From the NCBI GenBank assembly GCA_018666555.1, contig JABIZD010000078.1, positions 1 through 61,351 of the forward strand: DNA of 61,351 bases, written 5' to 3'. Shown in pieces: positions 37,706-47,409 of the stretch (its first letter is position 1; each line of letters opens with the position of its first letter). Source of the stretch: Gammaproteobacteria bacterium. GTDB lineage: Bacteria > Pseudomonadota > Gammaproteobacteria > Pseudomonadales > Azotimanducaceae. The notes beneath the pieces are model-generated. The model had not been told where the DNA came from. It ran no database searches and saw nothing but the letters and a program-made list of their open reading frames with translations. The position numbers and the translations under genes are program-made.

Positions 37706-38933
37706 CTAAAGCCTCCACTGGATGAATGAGACTGGCCCTTGTGGCTGGATAGATGCCAGTAAGGACACAGATCAAAAAGGAACTAAGGCCAACATAAACT
37801 ATATCTGCTGGCAGTATCTGTACCGGTAGATACTGTACAAAATATTCCTGCAACAGGTTCAGTTCAAATTGACGGTCTAAAGCCTGGTATAAGGGTTGAA
37901 CCAAATAAGCGAAAACCACTCCCAGGGTAAGGCCCAGGATGACACCGAGGCTACCCACTAGCCCACCACAGAAGACAAAGATTTGGCGAATATGTCGAGG
38001 CGTGCAGCCGAGTGTTCTCAGTATGGCAATATCAGCCCGTTTTTCCTCAACAGAAATCACCAGACCAGACATGACGTTAAAAGCCGCGACTGCAATCAAC
38101 ATGGATAGCAGCACAAACATGGTTCTTTTCTGCAAAGCGATAGCATCATACAAATTGCCCTGCCGATAAGTCCAACTGTAGCCCATCAGGCCTGCATCTG
38201 GGCGCATATAGTAGAGTTGCTGAAGAACCTCTGGCGCCAGAAAAAGATCCGCTAGACGCAATCGGAGGCCAACCCGGTGGTCGGCACCAAACAGGCGACG
38301 GGCATCCTCAAGATGCAGATAAACCATGGACTGATCAACATCAGCATTCGTTTCAAATACAGCCGCAATGGTAAAACGCTTCAGTCTTGGACTGACGCCG
38401 GCGAGCGTCATGCGCATGTGTGGTAATACCAGGGTGACCACATCGCCAATTCCAACTGCTAGTGAGTCCGCAAGGCCTGCACCGAGTGCAATCCGGTAGG
38501 AGCCTGCGCGCAGATCAGCAAAATCTCCCTTGACTATGTAGGATCCTATTTCACTGACCTCACGCTCAGCAATCGGGTCTATTGCTGATAACTGTATACC
38601 CTCGATGGCGGTCCCAGATTGCAGCAATCCGGTACCTTCGAGCAGCGGTGCCACGGCCAAGACAGAAGCATTACGCCTGACTAAGCTGACCAGACTGCTG
38701 TCCATGACCTGCTGGTCCTGGAAAACAACAGCGTGAGGCACCACTGATAGAACTCTTTCGCGCATAGCCTGGTCAAATCCGTTGATAACCGATAAGACCA
38801 GAATCAGTATAGCCACTCCAAGTGAAAGGCCTAACAAAGACAGCAGAGCATTAAACGACGGTAATCGCCTGGAGCCATTCTGGAAACTATAGCGGAGAGC
38901 AATCGAAAACCGCCAATCTAATAACATCGCCAA
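37695..38933 (-). CDS. lolC: lipoprotein-releasing ABC transporter permease LolC
   Basis: First gene of lolCDE. The 412-residue FtsX-type permease has the family N-terminus (ALLSLLGLSLGVAILILVLSVINGFDQAMRERVL), a periplasmic domain and three further helices. In E. coli LolC recruits LolA through a hook in the periplasmic domain. A good sigma-70-like promoter lies just upstream. The gene is divergent from the PilZ gene, as in Pseudomonas. Confidence 0.91.
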   Translation of the reverse strand: MAMLLDWRFSIALRYSFQNGSRRLPSFNALLSLLGLSLGVAILILVLSVINGFDQAMRERVLSVVPHAVVFQDQQVMDSSLVSLVRRNASVLAVAPLLEGTGLLQSGTAIEGIQLSAIDPIAEREVSEIGSYIVKGDFADLRAGSYRIALGAGLADSLAVGIGDVVTLVLPHMRMTLAGVSPRLKRFTIAAVFETNADVDQSMVYLHLEDARRLFGADHRVGLRLRLADLFLAPEVLQQLYYMRPDAGLMGYSWTYRQGNLYDAIALQKRTMFVLLSMLIAVAAFNVMSGLVISVEEKRADIAILRTLGCTPRHIRQIFVFCGGLVGSLGVILGLTLGVVFAYLVQPLYQALDRQFELNLLQEYFVQYLPVQILPADIVYVGLSSFLICVLTGIYPATRASLIHPVEALDVD

Positions 38934-38944
38934 GCTCCACGTGG

Positions 38945-38972
38945 TTTATACCTTGATCCACACCCTTGTAAA
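38945..38972 (-). promoter_or_regulatory. sigma-70-like promoter for lolCDE
   Basis: On the minus strand TTTACA (5 of 6) and TATAAA (5 of 6) are spaced by 16 bases, 12 bases before the lolC ATG region. Transcripts from it would have a very short leader. Confidence 0.55.
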
Positions 38973-39085
38973 ACAAACCCAGACTGTTTAAATAGTTGAG
39001 CCTAATTCAACGCCTTAACGGATCCAACAAGGTTCTGCGCTGAGAGAACCGTTGAGTTACAATGTGCAGACATAGGGAATCTATA

Positions 39086-39700
39086 ATGAATAATATCGAC
39101 AATCGAGACTATTTTCGCCTATCTGACAAGATTGATGCACAGTATAAGCTGATATCACCAGACCAGGTTAGCTCTGAAAAAGCCGATCAGCACTTTGCGG
39201 ATGCGGCGGAATTGAGTGTATTCAAGGAATTATACGCCCTGGACATGGAAAACCAGGAAATTCTCAGAGAACTGGATAGCCAGAATCACTTACTGGGAAA
39301 ATTTCTGGCCAACATCAGCCAGCGGGTCGACCTCATCAGCCAGAAAGTCATACTCAATGACTACTGGGATGCAAATGCCCTGTCACCGAATATTATCGAC
39401 ATCAGTGAAGGCGGCGCGTCATTTAAAGACCATCAGTATCTAGCGGACGGCACGCAGCTTGCCCTGAGACTGATATTCACGGAGGCCATGCTGGGTATAT
39501 TCTGTTATGCCCAGGTAAGGAATTGCCAAAAAGAGGAAGACAGCGAAGCGTATCGGACCGGGGTAGAGTTTATCGGCCTTAATCCCATGGACAGGAAAAT
39601 TGTAGCCCGCCATATTCTGCGCCAACAATCCGAAGCACGCCGCCATCAATTGCACAGCCAACCCGATATTTCACCTATGAAAACGAGTAAAGAACCATGA
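39086..39700 (+). CDS. PilZ-domain c-di-GMP-binding protein
   Basis: Probable c-di-GMP receptor of 204 residues. Both ligand motifs are present: RDYFR (RxxxR) near the N-terminus and DISEGG (D/NxSxxG) near residue 110. It corresponds in position to the PilZ gene beside lolC in Pseudomonas. I chose the ATG at 39086, with AGGGAA upstream; ATG 39062 is less likely. Its TGA overlaps the DAHP synthase start (ATGA), so the two are co-translated. The target process is unknown. Confidence 0.82.
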   Translation: MNNIDNRDYFRLSDKIDAQYKLISPDQVSSEKADQHFADAAELSVFKELYALDMENQEILRELDSQNHLLGKFLANISQRVDLISQKVILNDYWDANALSPNIIDISEGGASFKDHQYLADGTQLALRLIFTEAMLGIFCYAQVRNCQKEEDSEAYRTGVEFIGLNPMDRKIVARHILRQQSEARRHQLHSQPDISPMKTSKEP

Positions 39701-40803
39701 TCATTGTGTTAAAACCAAATATCGACTCGACTTCATCGGGCTACCAGCAGATTACAGATTATCTGGATCGTTTCTCAGAAGTACAGATCCAAACCCATCA
39801 GGTGCAGGGCCATCAACAAATACTGACTGAGCTTTACCTGCTCGGTAATACCAAACAATTGGATCAAGATGAAATCTCCGGCCTCGAAGGGGTTGACCGA
39901 GTAATACGAATATCAGAAGAATATCGTATTCTCGGCCGTCATCAAGACCAGCAAAGATTGGCTGGTTTTTCATATAACGGCATCGATTTTTCCCAGGATA
40001 ATTTCCATGTTTTCGCTGGCCTATGCGCTGTGGATAACCGAGAAAATGTAGCCACGACAATGCGCGCGCTTCAGTCCCACGGTCAGATCTGTACTCGCAT
40101 GGGCGCTTATAAACCAAGAACAAATCCTTATTCTTTTCAGGGACATGGGAAAGAATGCTTGCCTTGGGTGTTCGAATTAGCTGGCCAGCATGGCATTAAG
40201 GTCATTGCCATGGAAATCACCCACGAAGACCAGATCATTGAAATCCAAACCGCACTCAAGGAAACCGGTTATCCTACTGGGGTTATGCTTCAGATTGGCA
40301 CCCGTAACACCCAGAACTTCGAACTGCTGAAAGCCGTCGGCAGGCAGACTGAATTACCTGTGCTATTCAAACGCGGTTACGGGGTAAGCTTAAATGAATC
40401 GCTTAATGCAGCTGAATACCTCGCCAGTGAAGGCAACTCCAGTGTTATTTTCTGCCTCAGAGGCATGAAGGGAGAAGGCGGTGCGCCGCATCGTAACCTG
40501 GTTGATTTCGCCCAGGTGCCTCTCATCAAGAGACTCACCAGAATGCCTGTGTGTGTAGACCCCTCCCATTCCGTTGGTGGTCGCGGACGGGCGCCGGACG
40601 GTATTCTTGAATGCGTTCATGCAGCAGCCCAGGGGATTGTTGCTGGTGCTAATATGGTATTAGTAGATTTTCACCCTAACCCGAGCGCTGCTTTGGTGGA
40701 CGGTCCCCAGGCTATGCTGATGGACGAGTTACCCCGATTTCTTGACGATATGGCCGCCTGTCATGAATTTTACAAGAGTAGAATTACCACCTGGTCAGAA
40801 TAA
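39697..40803 (+). CDS. 3-deoxy-7-phosphoheptulonate synthase (class I beta)
   Basis: Joins phosphoenolpyruvate and erythrose 4-phosphate at the entry to aromatic biosynthesis. The 368-residue protein has an N-terminal ferredoxin-like extension (about residues 1-70) as in the Thermotoga/Bacillus-like Ibeta enzymes, then the barrel with GAYKPRTNPYSFQG, LQIGTRN, LFKRGYG, FCLRG and CVDPSHS metal and substrate motifs. It is coupled to the PilZ gene by a 4-base overlap. aroG/aroF-type naming is ambiguous for this class, so no symbol is given. Confidence 0.92.
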   Translation: MIIVLKPNIDSTSSGYQQITDYLDRFSEVQIQTHQVQGHQQILTELYLLGNTKQLDQDEISGLEGVDRVIRISEEYRILGRHQDQQRLAGFSYNGIDFSQDNFHVFAGLCAVDNRENVATTMRALQSHGQICTRMGAYKPRTNPYSFQGHGKECLPWVFELAGQHGIKVIAMEITHEDQIIEIQTALKETGYPTGVMLQIGTRNTQNFELLKAVGRQTELPVLFKRGYGVSLNESLNAAEYLASEGNSSVIFCLRGMKGEGGAPHRNLVDFAQVPLIKRLTRMPVCVDPSHSVGGRGRAPDGILECVHAAAQGIVAGANMVLVDFHPNPSAALVDGPQAMLMDELPRFLDDMAACHEFYKSRITTWSE

Positions 40804-40810
40804 ACTGGCT

Positions 40811-41821
40811 TCAATATCCTGTGTAAGCCGCTAGCTTTTCCGACCTAATCGTCTCAAGGCCTGAAGCTGTCTCAATCATGGCGAGCACAGCCAATTGCTG
40901 GGCGTTAGCAAGCTGCATACCTTGCTCAAGGCCCAGGACTGAGATCGTCGTTGCCCAGCCATCAGCATACATAGCTGATGCTGCAATGACCGTAACAGAA
41001 ACCAATTGATGGTCAACCGGATAACCCGACCTGGGATCAATGGTGTGTGAGTATCGTTTACCGTTCCACTCAAAATAGTTACGGTAATCACCTGATGTTG
41101 CCATGGCCATATCCTGCAAGGGTAAGGTGGTTTGAATCGATCTGTTGTCTGCCTCTGGTGCTTCAATGGCGACCTGCCACTGCCGGTCCGATTTAATTCG
41201 GCCCGACGCAAATAGTTCGCCGCCAATTTCTACCAAGAAATCATCATGGCCACGGCGTCGTAACAAATCCCGAATCTGATCCACCGCAAAACCCTTGGCG
41301 ATGGACGAAAGGTCAACATGAAAAGCTTTCCTTCTTCGAACTCGATAGTTCTCCACGTCAATATCAAGGGCCTGGTAGCCTGCATTTCCCCGGGCCAAGC
41401 TGATTTCTGATTCAGAAGGTGGCTTACTATCTGCATAACCCGGACCGAAACCCCATAGATCGACGAGACTCCCCACCGTCACATCCATGGCGCCATCACT
41501 GAGCCTTGCTAGTTCCTGGCTGGCCTGTAGTACGTGATAAAGATCAGGGTGAACTGTAAAATATTTCCCAACTGGATGCGCATTCAGTTGAGACAACTGT
41601 GATGACTCATCGTAGGTCGACATCAGCTTGCTAATCCGGCCTAATTCCCTATCCACTTCAGCCTGCAGCGTTACTGGATCCACCTGCCGACCGCTTAGGG
41701 ACTGTGGCACGAGCACAACTGAATAGGTTGTACCCATGGTTTTGCCGGCAAATTGTAGCGTTGACTGACCGTATTCGCAGCCTGTCAAAAACAGTATTAG
41801 AAACAGGCAAAACAGTGGCAT
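40811..41821 (-). CDS. apbE: FAD:protein FMN transferase (ApbE family lipoprotein)
   Basis: Attaches FMN to Thr/Ser of flavoproteins such as Nqr and Rnf subunits, in the periplasm. The 336-residue precursor has a lipobox LTGC near residue 14. Family motifs are KTMGTTYSV, LSSIAKGFAVD, LVEIGGELFASG and YSHTIDPRSGYPV, with the metal-binding Asp. It stands alone here, convergent with the DAHP synthase gene; no Nqr or Rnf genes lie in the window. Confidence 0.92.
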   Translation of the reverse strand: MPLFCLFLILFLTGCEYGQSTLQFAGKTMGTTYSVVLVPQSLSGRQVDPVTLQAEVDRELGRISKLMSTYDESSQLSQLNAHPVGKYFTVHPDLYHVLQASQELARLSDGAMDVTVGSLVDLWGFGPGYADSKPPSESEISLARGNAGYQALDIDVENYRVRRRKAFHVDLSSIAKGFAVDQIRDLLRRRGHDDFLVEIGGELFASGRIKSDRQWQVAIEAPEADNRSIQTTLPLQDMAMATSGDYRNYFEWNGKRYSHTIDPRSGYPVDHQLVSVTVIAASAMYADGWATTISVLGLEQGMQLANAQQLAVLAMIETASGLETIRSEKLAAYTGY

Positions 41822-42170
41822 CGAGAACCTTTCCGTCCATACAATGAGGCAATCATAAACGATCGTGGCAACCCTGATGACACTATATTTGATTTCGCTG
41901 GCAATGCCTTGCTATACAATTTTTGATGACGGCATCATCACGGATTCAGTCACGCAACGCCAAACCGGCTACCCTCTCGCTTTGGTTAAACTCCTGTTAG
42001 CATAAAAATTGTAACCAGCAGTATACAAAGGCATGGGTACAGAACCGTTGTTTGGGAAATCACAGTTACCTTATAAAAACACGGTCACCTTAAAAAGACA
42101 CCGTTATCTGCAAGCAATCACAGTTATTTGGAAGACAATGATAAGTCAGCGATAATCATTAATTGGATCA
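41822..42170. other. apbE-desulfhydrase spacer with degenerate repeats
   Basis: A 349-base gap without a gene. Positions 42046-42137 consist of about five imperfect 18-20-base units ending in CAC, such as AGTTACCTTATAAAAACAC followed by GGTCACCTTAAAAAGACAC. They look like decayed tandem duplications. I see no convincing promoter or tRNA in the rest. Confidence 0.6.
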
Positions 42171-43187
42171 ATGAAACAGAAACAACAAATCATGAAAACT
42201 CCTGAAAAGTTAACCCTGGCTAGACTACCTACCCCATTGGAGCCTTTGGATCGCCTTTCTAATAAGCTCCGCGGACCCCGAATCTGGGTAAAAAGAGATG
42301 ACCTGACCGAATCCACAGGTTCTGGTAACAAGATCCGAAAACTCGAATATGTCATGGCAGATGCACTGCGAACTGGTGCATCGGTGGTCATCACCAGTGG
42401 TGGAATTCAATCTAACCATTGCCGTGCGACTGCCTTCGCTGCTGCAAAACTAGGTATTTCATGCCATTTGATCCTACGTGGTCGACCTCCCGCTTCCCTT
42501 GATGGGAATTTGCTTCTCGATCGACTTTTAGGCGCAACGATTTCTTATGCCACCGCAGCAGAATTCGCTGACCTGGACAGTCTCTATAAACGAACTGAAA
42601 AATTGTATTCAGATCAAGGGATTAGCACCTACAGCATCCCAATTGGTGCCAGTAATGCTCTTGGTATGTGGGGTTATATCAATGCAGCTGTAGAACTCAA
42701 GGCAGATTTTCTCAGCCATAATATCCAGCCCGATCACATTTTTTCAGCGACTGGCTCAGGCGGGACCCTTGCTGGGCTGATCGTTGGCCAGCAACTGTTT
42801 CAACTACCCGGAAAGATTGCCGGTTTCAACGTGGCTGATGATGGAGAATTTTTTCGCACGAAGATAGCTGCCGATATTGATAACTGGGGCCGCCAATTTG
42901 GCGCAAACCTTCCCGCCCTTCCCATAAAAATAATAGAAGGCTATGTCGGCCCAGGCTATGGGCGTGCCGGCCCGGAGGTGTTTAGCTGTATAGACCTTGT
43001 AGCAAAGCTGGAGGGCCTGATTCTCGATCCGGTCTACACAGGCAAGGCATTTCATGGCATGCTTGAAAGTATCCGTCGTGGGCAGCTAAAAAATAGCAGT
43101 GATATTGTTTTCCTGCATACGGGTGGAATCTTCGGGCTCTTCCCACACAGAGCCTCCTTCACGGGACCTGATTCACCTCCAGTCTGA
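42171..43187 (+). CDS. D-cysteine desulfhydrase / ACC deaminase family protein
   Basis: PLP-dependent fold-II enzyme of 338 residues. The PLP lysine is in SGNKIRKLE, with TSGGIQSNHCRATAFAA and SATGSGGTLAGL phosphate-loop motifs. The family includes DcyD (D-cysteine to pyruvate, sulfide and ammonia) and ACC deaminase; the overall pattern fits DcyD better. The start is uncertain: ATG 42171 or ATG 42192, neither with a strong ribosome site. The Cys in RATAFAAAK is not informative for substrate. Confidence 0.82.
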   Translation: MKQKQQIMKTPEKLTLARLPTPLEPLDRLSNKLRGPRIWVKRDDLTESTGSGNKIRKLEYVMADALRTGASVVITSGGIQSNHCRATAFAAAKLGISCHLILRGRPPASLDGNLLLDRLLGATISYATAAEFADLDSLYKRTEKLYSDQGISTYSIPIGASNALGMWGYINAAVELKADFLSHNIQPDHIFSATGSGGTLAGLIVGQQLFQLPGKIAGFNVADDGEFFRTKIAADIDNWGRQFGANLPALPIKIIEGYVGPGYGRAGPEVFSCIDLVAKLEGLILDPVYTGKAFHGMLESIRRGQLKNSSDIVFLHTGGIFGLFPHRASFTGPDSPPV

Positions 43188-43224
43188 TTTATGATTGAAT
43201 AAACAGCTCTATAAGGTATGTTTT

Positions 43225-44130
43225 ATGAAAAGCTTAAAAAATTATATTGCCCTTTGCAGTGTCATAACGATTTCCGGTTGCAGTTGGTTTGGTGGCGGAT
43301 CGTGCGATCCAAGCAGAGATCCTGCATGCAATGCACCTAAAGCAGACAGCGCCTACTCGCAGCAGGTAAGGTGGTATTGCGCGGGTAATTTTGAATCGCG
43401 GGCATGGGCTTGCAGCCATGAACCCCCCTATGCACAAATCCTGAAAGTACCCACTACAAAACTACTCGCTAAAAACGAATTCAATGCTTCCAGTGCGCAG
43501 CAACCAAAGCAGAAAAACACGGCCTGGTCGAGCGTGGTTGCTGCTAACGATAAACCTTCGCCAGCAGTGACAGTAAGACCTCGCAGCAACAGCAGTCGCG
43601 CCACTGAGACCACCGTAGCGGAGCCGCCAGTTGCCAGTTCAATTGCGGCCATTGCTGAAATTCCAGCAGCCCAACCCAAATTTGGCTTGCCTAACCTGGT
43701 CGCGGCTGAACCACCAGCAACGGTCGCTGTTGGCGTCGCCAGGCAGCAGCCAGGCGCAGGCGAAGCTGCGATTTCTGCCACCAGCAAGGCCGACAACGAA
43801 GCCCAATGGACCTCAACAGGAGACCTGGCTTATGATCGTTTCATGGATTTGCCCGGCGGTGACTTCGCCATTCAACTGTTAGCGAGCAAAACAGTACACG
43901 CCATCAAAGCGTTCGCTGACCAGGTAAATCTGTCAAACCCAACCATTTTGAAGATTGAAGTCTATGCCAGCTCACTATTTGTACTTATTCTAGATACCTT
44001 CAGCTCCTATCAGCAGGCTGAGGAAACGAAAACAGCCTGGACCACAAAACATGGTGATGATGTTGATCCGTGGATAAGAACAGTCGGATCGCTACAAGAG
44101 TCAATGCAACCGATAGGACCGTCAGAATAA
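43225..44130 (+). CDS. SPOR-domain lipoprotein
   Basis: A 301-residue putative lipoprotein. The signal peptide ends in the lipobox ITISGC. A Cys-rich head (six further cysteines within the first 70 residues) is followed by a long Ala/Pro/Thr-rich linker and a C-terminal SPOR-like domain (FAIQLLASKTVHAIKAF ... VLILDTFSSYQQAEE), which in other proteins binds denuded septal peptidoglycan. I chose the ATG at 43225, with AAGG upstream. The gene ends one base before the selA start. Confidence 0.75.
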   Translation: MKSLKNYIALCSVITISGCSWFGGGSCDPSRDPACNAPKADSAYSQQVRWYCAGNFESRAWACSHEPPYAQILKVPTTKLLAKNEFNASSAQQPKQKNTAWSSVVAANDKPSPAVTVRPRSNSSRATETTVAEPPVASSIAAIAEIPAAQPKFGLPNLVAAEPPATVAVGVARQQPGAGEAAISATSKADNEAQWTSTGDLAYDRFMDLPGGDFAIQLLASKTVHAIKAFADQVNLSNPTILKIEVYASSLFVLILDTFSSYQQAEETKTAWTTKHGDDVDPWIRTVGSLQESMQPIGPSE

Positions 44131-44131
44131 A

Positions 44132-45529
44132 TTGGCTACAGAGCATCCTGCCAGGAAACTACCGGGTGTCGATCAATTATTGCAGCAGGCTGAAGCTGCT
44201 GAATTGATCCGTATCTTTGGTCGCACGGCCCTAACCAAGTCGATCCGGCTCGTCCTGGACCAATGGCGCAATAGCAATGACCTAACCGTAAAAGCGCCCT
44301 CCCAGACTATCATTCTAGAGCAGGCTGCTGAGCATCTCGGTAAACATGATGTCGGCCTTAAACGGCTTATAAACCTCACGGGCACGATGATTCACACCAA
44401 TCTCGGCAGGGCAGCATTACCCGAAACTGCAATTCAGGCCATGTTAACGGTTGCCAGCAATCCAACCGACCTCGAATACGACTTGGAAACCGGGCAGCGA
44501 GGTGACCGTGACCATCACATTGAGTCATTAATCACGGAAATCACCGGTGCCGAGGCCGCCACAGTCGTTAATAATAACGCAGCTGCCGTAATGCTCGTCC
44601 TTAACACACTGGCCTATGGTAGGCAGGTCCCGGTCTCGAGGGGCGAGCTGGTCGAAATAGGCGGTTCCTTCAGGGTCCCAGAAATCATGACCCAGTCAGG
44701 ATGTAGTTTGGTTGAAGTTGGTTCTACAAACCGGACTCATAGTCGGGATTTCAAGCAAGCTATCGGCCCTGATACGGCCATGCTGATGAAAGTTCATACC
44801 AGTAATTACCAAATTCAGGGCTTTACTAAGAGCGTTCCTGAGGAGGAGCTAGCCCGGTTGGCTACTGAAAATGGCCTCCCTTTGATGAGTGACCTGGGTA
44901 GTGGCACGCTGGTCGATCTCAGGAAATATAACCTGCCTTATGAACCAACAGTACAGGAAGCCGTTTTAAGTGGGGCACACATCATCACTTTCAGTGGTGA
45001 TAAACTACTCGGTGGTCCACAGGCAGGTATTATTATCGGCCGTAAGGAGCTAATAGCCAGAATCAAAGCCAACCCAATGAAGCGTGCTCTGAGAGTCGAT
45101 AAAGTGACCCTGGCTGCCTTGTGCGAAGTACTGAAACTATACCGCAATCCTGATCAACTGAGCCATGCTCTACCAACCTTGAAGTTACTTTCCAGAAGTC
45201 CTCAAGACATTGAACAAATGGCGGATATACTGCTTCCAGAATTCAGACAATATCTGGAAAAAGCCCAATACCAAGTTAATAAAATTCAACTCAAAAGCCA
45301 GATTGGCAGTGGTTCGATGCCGCTGGATCTTCTTGCCAGTTGGGGCCTGAGCATTTCCACAGAGGCCAACAAGGGTGCAGACCAGAAACTACGAACCCTT
45401 GCAGAGGCGTTTCGTCGCTTACCTGTTCCGATAATAGGAAGAATCCACCGTGGCCATTTACTATTTGACCTCAGAACGATCTTCGAGCCAACAGAAATCC
45501 GCCAGCAGCTGAGTCTTCTCACTATATGA
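44132..45529 (+). CDS. selA: L-seryl-tRNA(Sec) selenium transferase
   Basis: PLP enzyme that converts seryl-tRNA(Sec) to selenocysteyl-tRNA(Sec) using selenophosphate. The 465-residue protein aligns with E. coli SelA from LPGVDQLLQQ onward. It has NLTGTMIHTNLGRA, VNNNAAAV, RGELVEIGGSFR, the HTSNYQIQGFTK segment and the PLP lysine in SFSGDKLLGGPQAG. The start must be TTG 44132, since TAG at 44114 closes the frame upstream and no nearby ATG fits. It overlaps selB by 4 bases. Confidence 0.95.
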   Translation: MATEHPARKLPGVDQLLQQAEAAELIRIFGRTALTKSIRLVLDQWRNSNDLTVKAPSQTIILEQAAEHLGKHDVGLKRLINLTGTMIHTNLGRAALPETAIQAMLTVASNPTDLEYDLETGQRGDRDHHIESLITEITGAEAATVVNNNAAAVMLVLNTLAYGRQVPVSRGELVEIGGSFRVPEIMTQSGCSLVEVGSTNRTHSRDFKQAIGPDTAMLMKVHTSNYQIQGFTKSVPEEELARLATENGLPLMSDLGSGTLVDLRKYNLPYEPTVQEAVLSGAHIITFSGDKLLGGPQAGIIIGRKELIARIKANPMKRALRVDKVTLAALCEVLKLYRNPDQLSHALPTLKLLSRSPQDIEQMADILLPEFRQYLEKAQYQVNKIQLKSQIGSGSMPLDLLASWGLSISTEANKGADQKLRTLAEAFRRLPVPIIGRIHRGHLLFDLRTIFEPTEIRQQLSLLTI

Positions 45530-47409
45530 TCATCGCCACTGCAGGTCATGTTGACCATGGCAAAACACTTCTGGTAAAAGCACTGACCGGCATCAGCACT
45601 GATAAACTTTCGGAAGAAATAAGCAGAGGCCTGACCATCGAACTGGGTTTCGCTTACAAGAATTTTGGAACGCACCGGCTCGGCTTCGTTGACGTTCCTG
45701 GCCATATTCGCTTTATCCATAACATGCTCGCTGGTGTTGGCGCAGTCGACTATGTGCTTCTGGTGATTGCGGCTGACGATGGGCCGATGCCACAGACTAT
45801 TGAGCATCTGGCTATCATCAACGAGTTAGGTATCAGCCGCGGTGCAATTGCCCTGACAAAAATTGACAGGGTCTCCTCTGCCAGATTAACAGAAGTCAAA
45901 AGGCAAATTGGCGAGCTGGTCTCAGGGACATTCCTCGCCGAGGCAGCTATCCTGCCTTGCTCGGGTATCAACCTGGACGGAATAGAAGCACTAAAGGCCC
46001 ACCTGACTGGCGCCGCAGCTAGCCTACAATCAAAACTAGAGCCCGGACACTTCCGGCTGGCCATTGACCGAATCTTTACAGTCAAAGGTGCAGGTCTGGT
46101 AGTAACTGGAGCCGTTACCAGCGGTCGCGTTGCGATTGGCGATGAACTGACCTTATTAGCTCAGGGAAAAACAGTCAGAGTTCGTCAGATACACCGCCAG
46201 AATGTTAACAGCGACAGCGCCCAGGCCGGTGATCGCTGCGCTCTTAACCTTGCCTCGGTTAATCTCTCGCGCCAGGATGTGCACCGCGGTGACTGGTTAA
46301 CAAGCAACCCATCCCTGACCGGGTCGCATCGCGTTGATGTTCAGGTTCGAGTGCTCAAGGCTGAACGAACTGCCTTAAAACACTGGACGCCCGTTCATAT
46401 CCACAGCGCCGCAAAACATGCTCTGGGGCGAATCGCTACCCTGCAGGATTCTAAAATCAACCCTGGTGAGACAGGTTTTGTGCAGATGGTCTCGGACGAA
46501 CCACTGTTCCTGTGCGCTGGTGATCGATTAATACTGCGAGACCAGGGAGCCAACAGAACCATCGCCGGTGGCCTGGTGATTCAAATGCACTCGCCGCAAC
46601 GAGGTCGAAACGCACCTCTGCGAGTGGCACACCTGCAAAAACAAGTTCTAGCGGTAAGCCTGACGGAAAAAATAGCGGCGCTGCTTGAAAGCACGGATCA
46701 TGGCATTCTACTGAGCAGCCTGGAAGCCCAGTTAAATAGATCTATCAGCGAGCTAACAGCGCTGATCAAGGAAAATACCGATTGGGTTACCATCAACCAG
46801 ACCCTCATCACTAAAAAGCAATTAGCGGCCCTAGGACAGAGTCTGATTACTCAACTTCGCCACTGGCACAGCCAACACCCAAACCAATACGGTATCGAAG
46901 TGAATCGAGCTGTTGGCTTTCTGCCCAGGCAGATCAACTTCGCCAATGATCTGTTGGATATACTGGCAAAGCAGAAAATCCTTAAAAAAACCGGTGCACT
47001 CGTGGCAGTAAAGGATTTTAATATCCGGTTATCAGATGCAGCCCAGGTAGCGCTGGATAAAGTATTACCACTGCTCAGCCAAGAACCAAGCAAACCTCCT
47101 GTCCTACATGATCTCGCCAAAATCACTCAAATTGACCCCCGGCAACTGGAAAAAATCCTCATGGAGTGTGTCAAAGCAGGTCGTTTAGTTCGCCCTGTGG
47201 CTAATCGGTTTTACCGACCCGATGCCATCAACTCCTTAAAGGACCTGATTATTGATAATTTCAGTGATCGTGACTTTACTGTTCAGGAATATCGAGATGC
47301 TGCAGGTATTGGCCGCAACCTGGCCATTGAACTACTTGAGCACTTCGACCGGCAGGGTTTTACCAGAAGAAACGGGAATTTTCGCCAGGCTTTACCATCA
47401 AAGACCTAA
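45526..47409 (+). CDS. selB: selenocysteine-specific elongation factor SelB
   Basis: GTPase that delivers Sec-tRNA(Sec) to UGA codons marked by a SECIS hairpin. The 627-residue protein starts with GHVDHGKT, followed by DVPGH and LTKID (G3 and G4). EF-Tu-like domains II and III and a C-terminal array of winged helices for SECIS binding (about residues 390-627) follow. The ATG overlaps the selA TGA. Two SECIS-like hairpins in this window are its likely targets. selC and selD are not in the window. Confidence 0.96.
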   Translation: MIIATAGHVDHGKTLLVKALTGISTDKLSEEISRGLTIELGFAYKNFGTHRLGFVDVPGHIRFIHNMLAGVGAVDYVLLVIAADDGPMPQTIEHLAIINELGISRGAIALTKIDRVSSARLTEVKRQIGELVSGTFLAEAAILPCSGINLDGIEALKAHLTGAAASLQSKLEPGHFRLAIDRIFTVKGAGLVVTGAVTSGRVAIGDELTLLAQGKTVRVRQIHRQNVNSDSAQAGDRCALNLASVNLSRQDVHRGDWLTSNPSLTGSHRVDVQVRVLKAERTALKHWTPVHIHSAAKHALGRIATLQDSKINPGETGFVQMVSDEPLFLCAGDRLILRDQGANRTIAGGLVIQMHSPQRGRNAPLRVAHLQKQVLAVSLTEKIAALLESTDHGILLSSLEAQLNRSISELTALIKENTDWVTINQTLITKKQLAALGQSLITQLRHWHSQHPNQYGIEVNRAVGFLPRQINFANDLLDILAKQKILKKTGALVAVKDFNIRLSDAAQVALDKVLPLLSQEPSKPPVLHDLAKITQIDPRQLEKILMECVKAGRLVRPVANRFYRPDAINSLKDLIIDNFSDRDFTVQEYRDAAGIGRNLAIELLEHFDRQGFTRRNGNFRQALPSKT

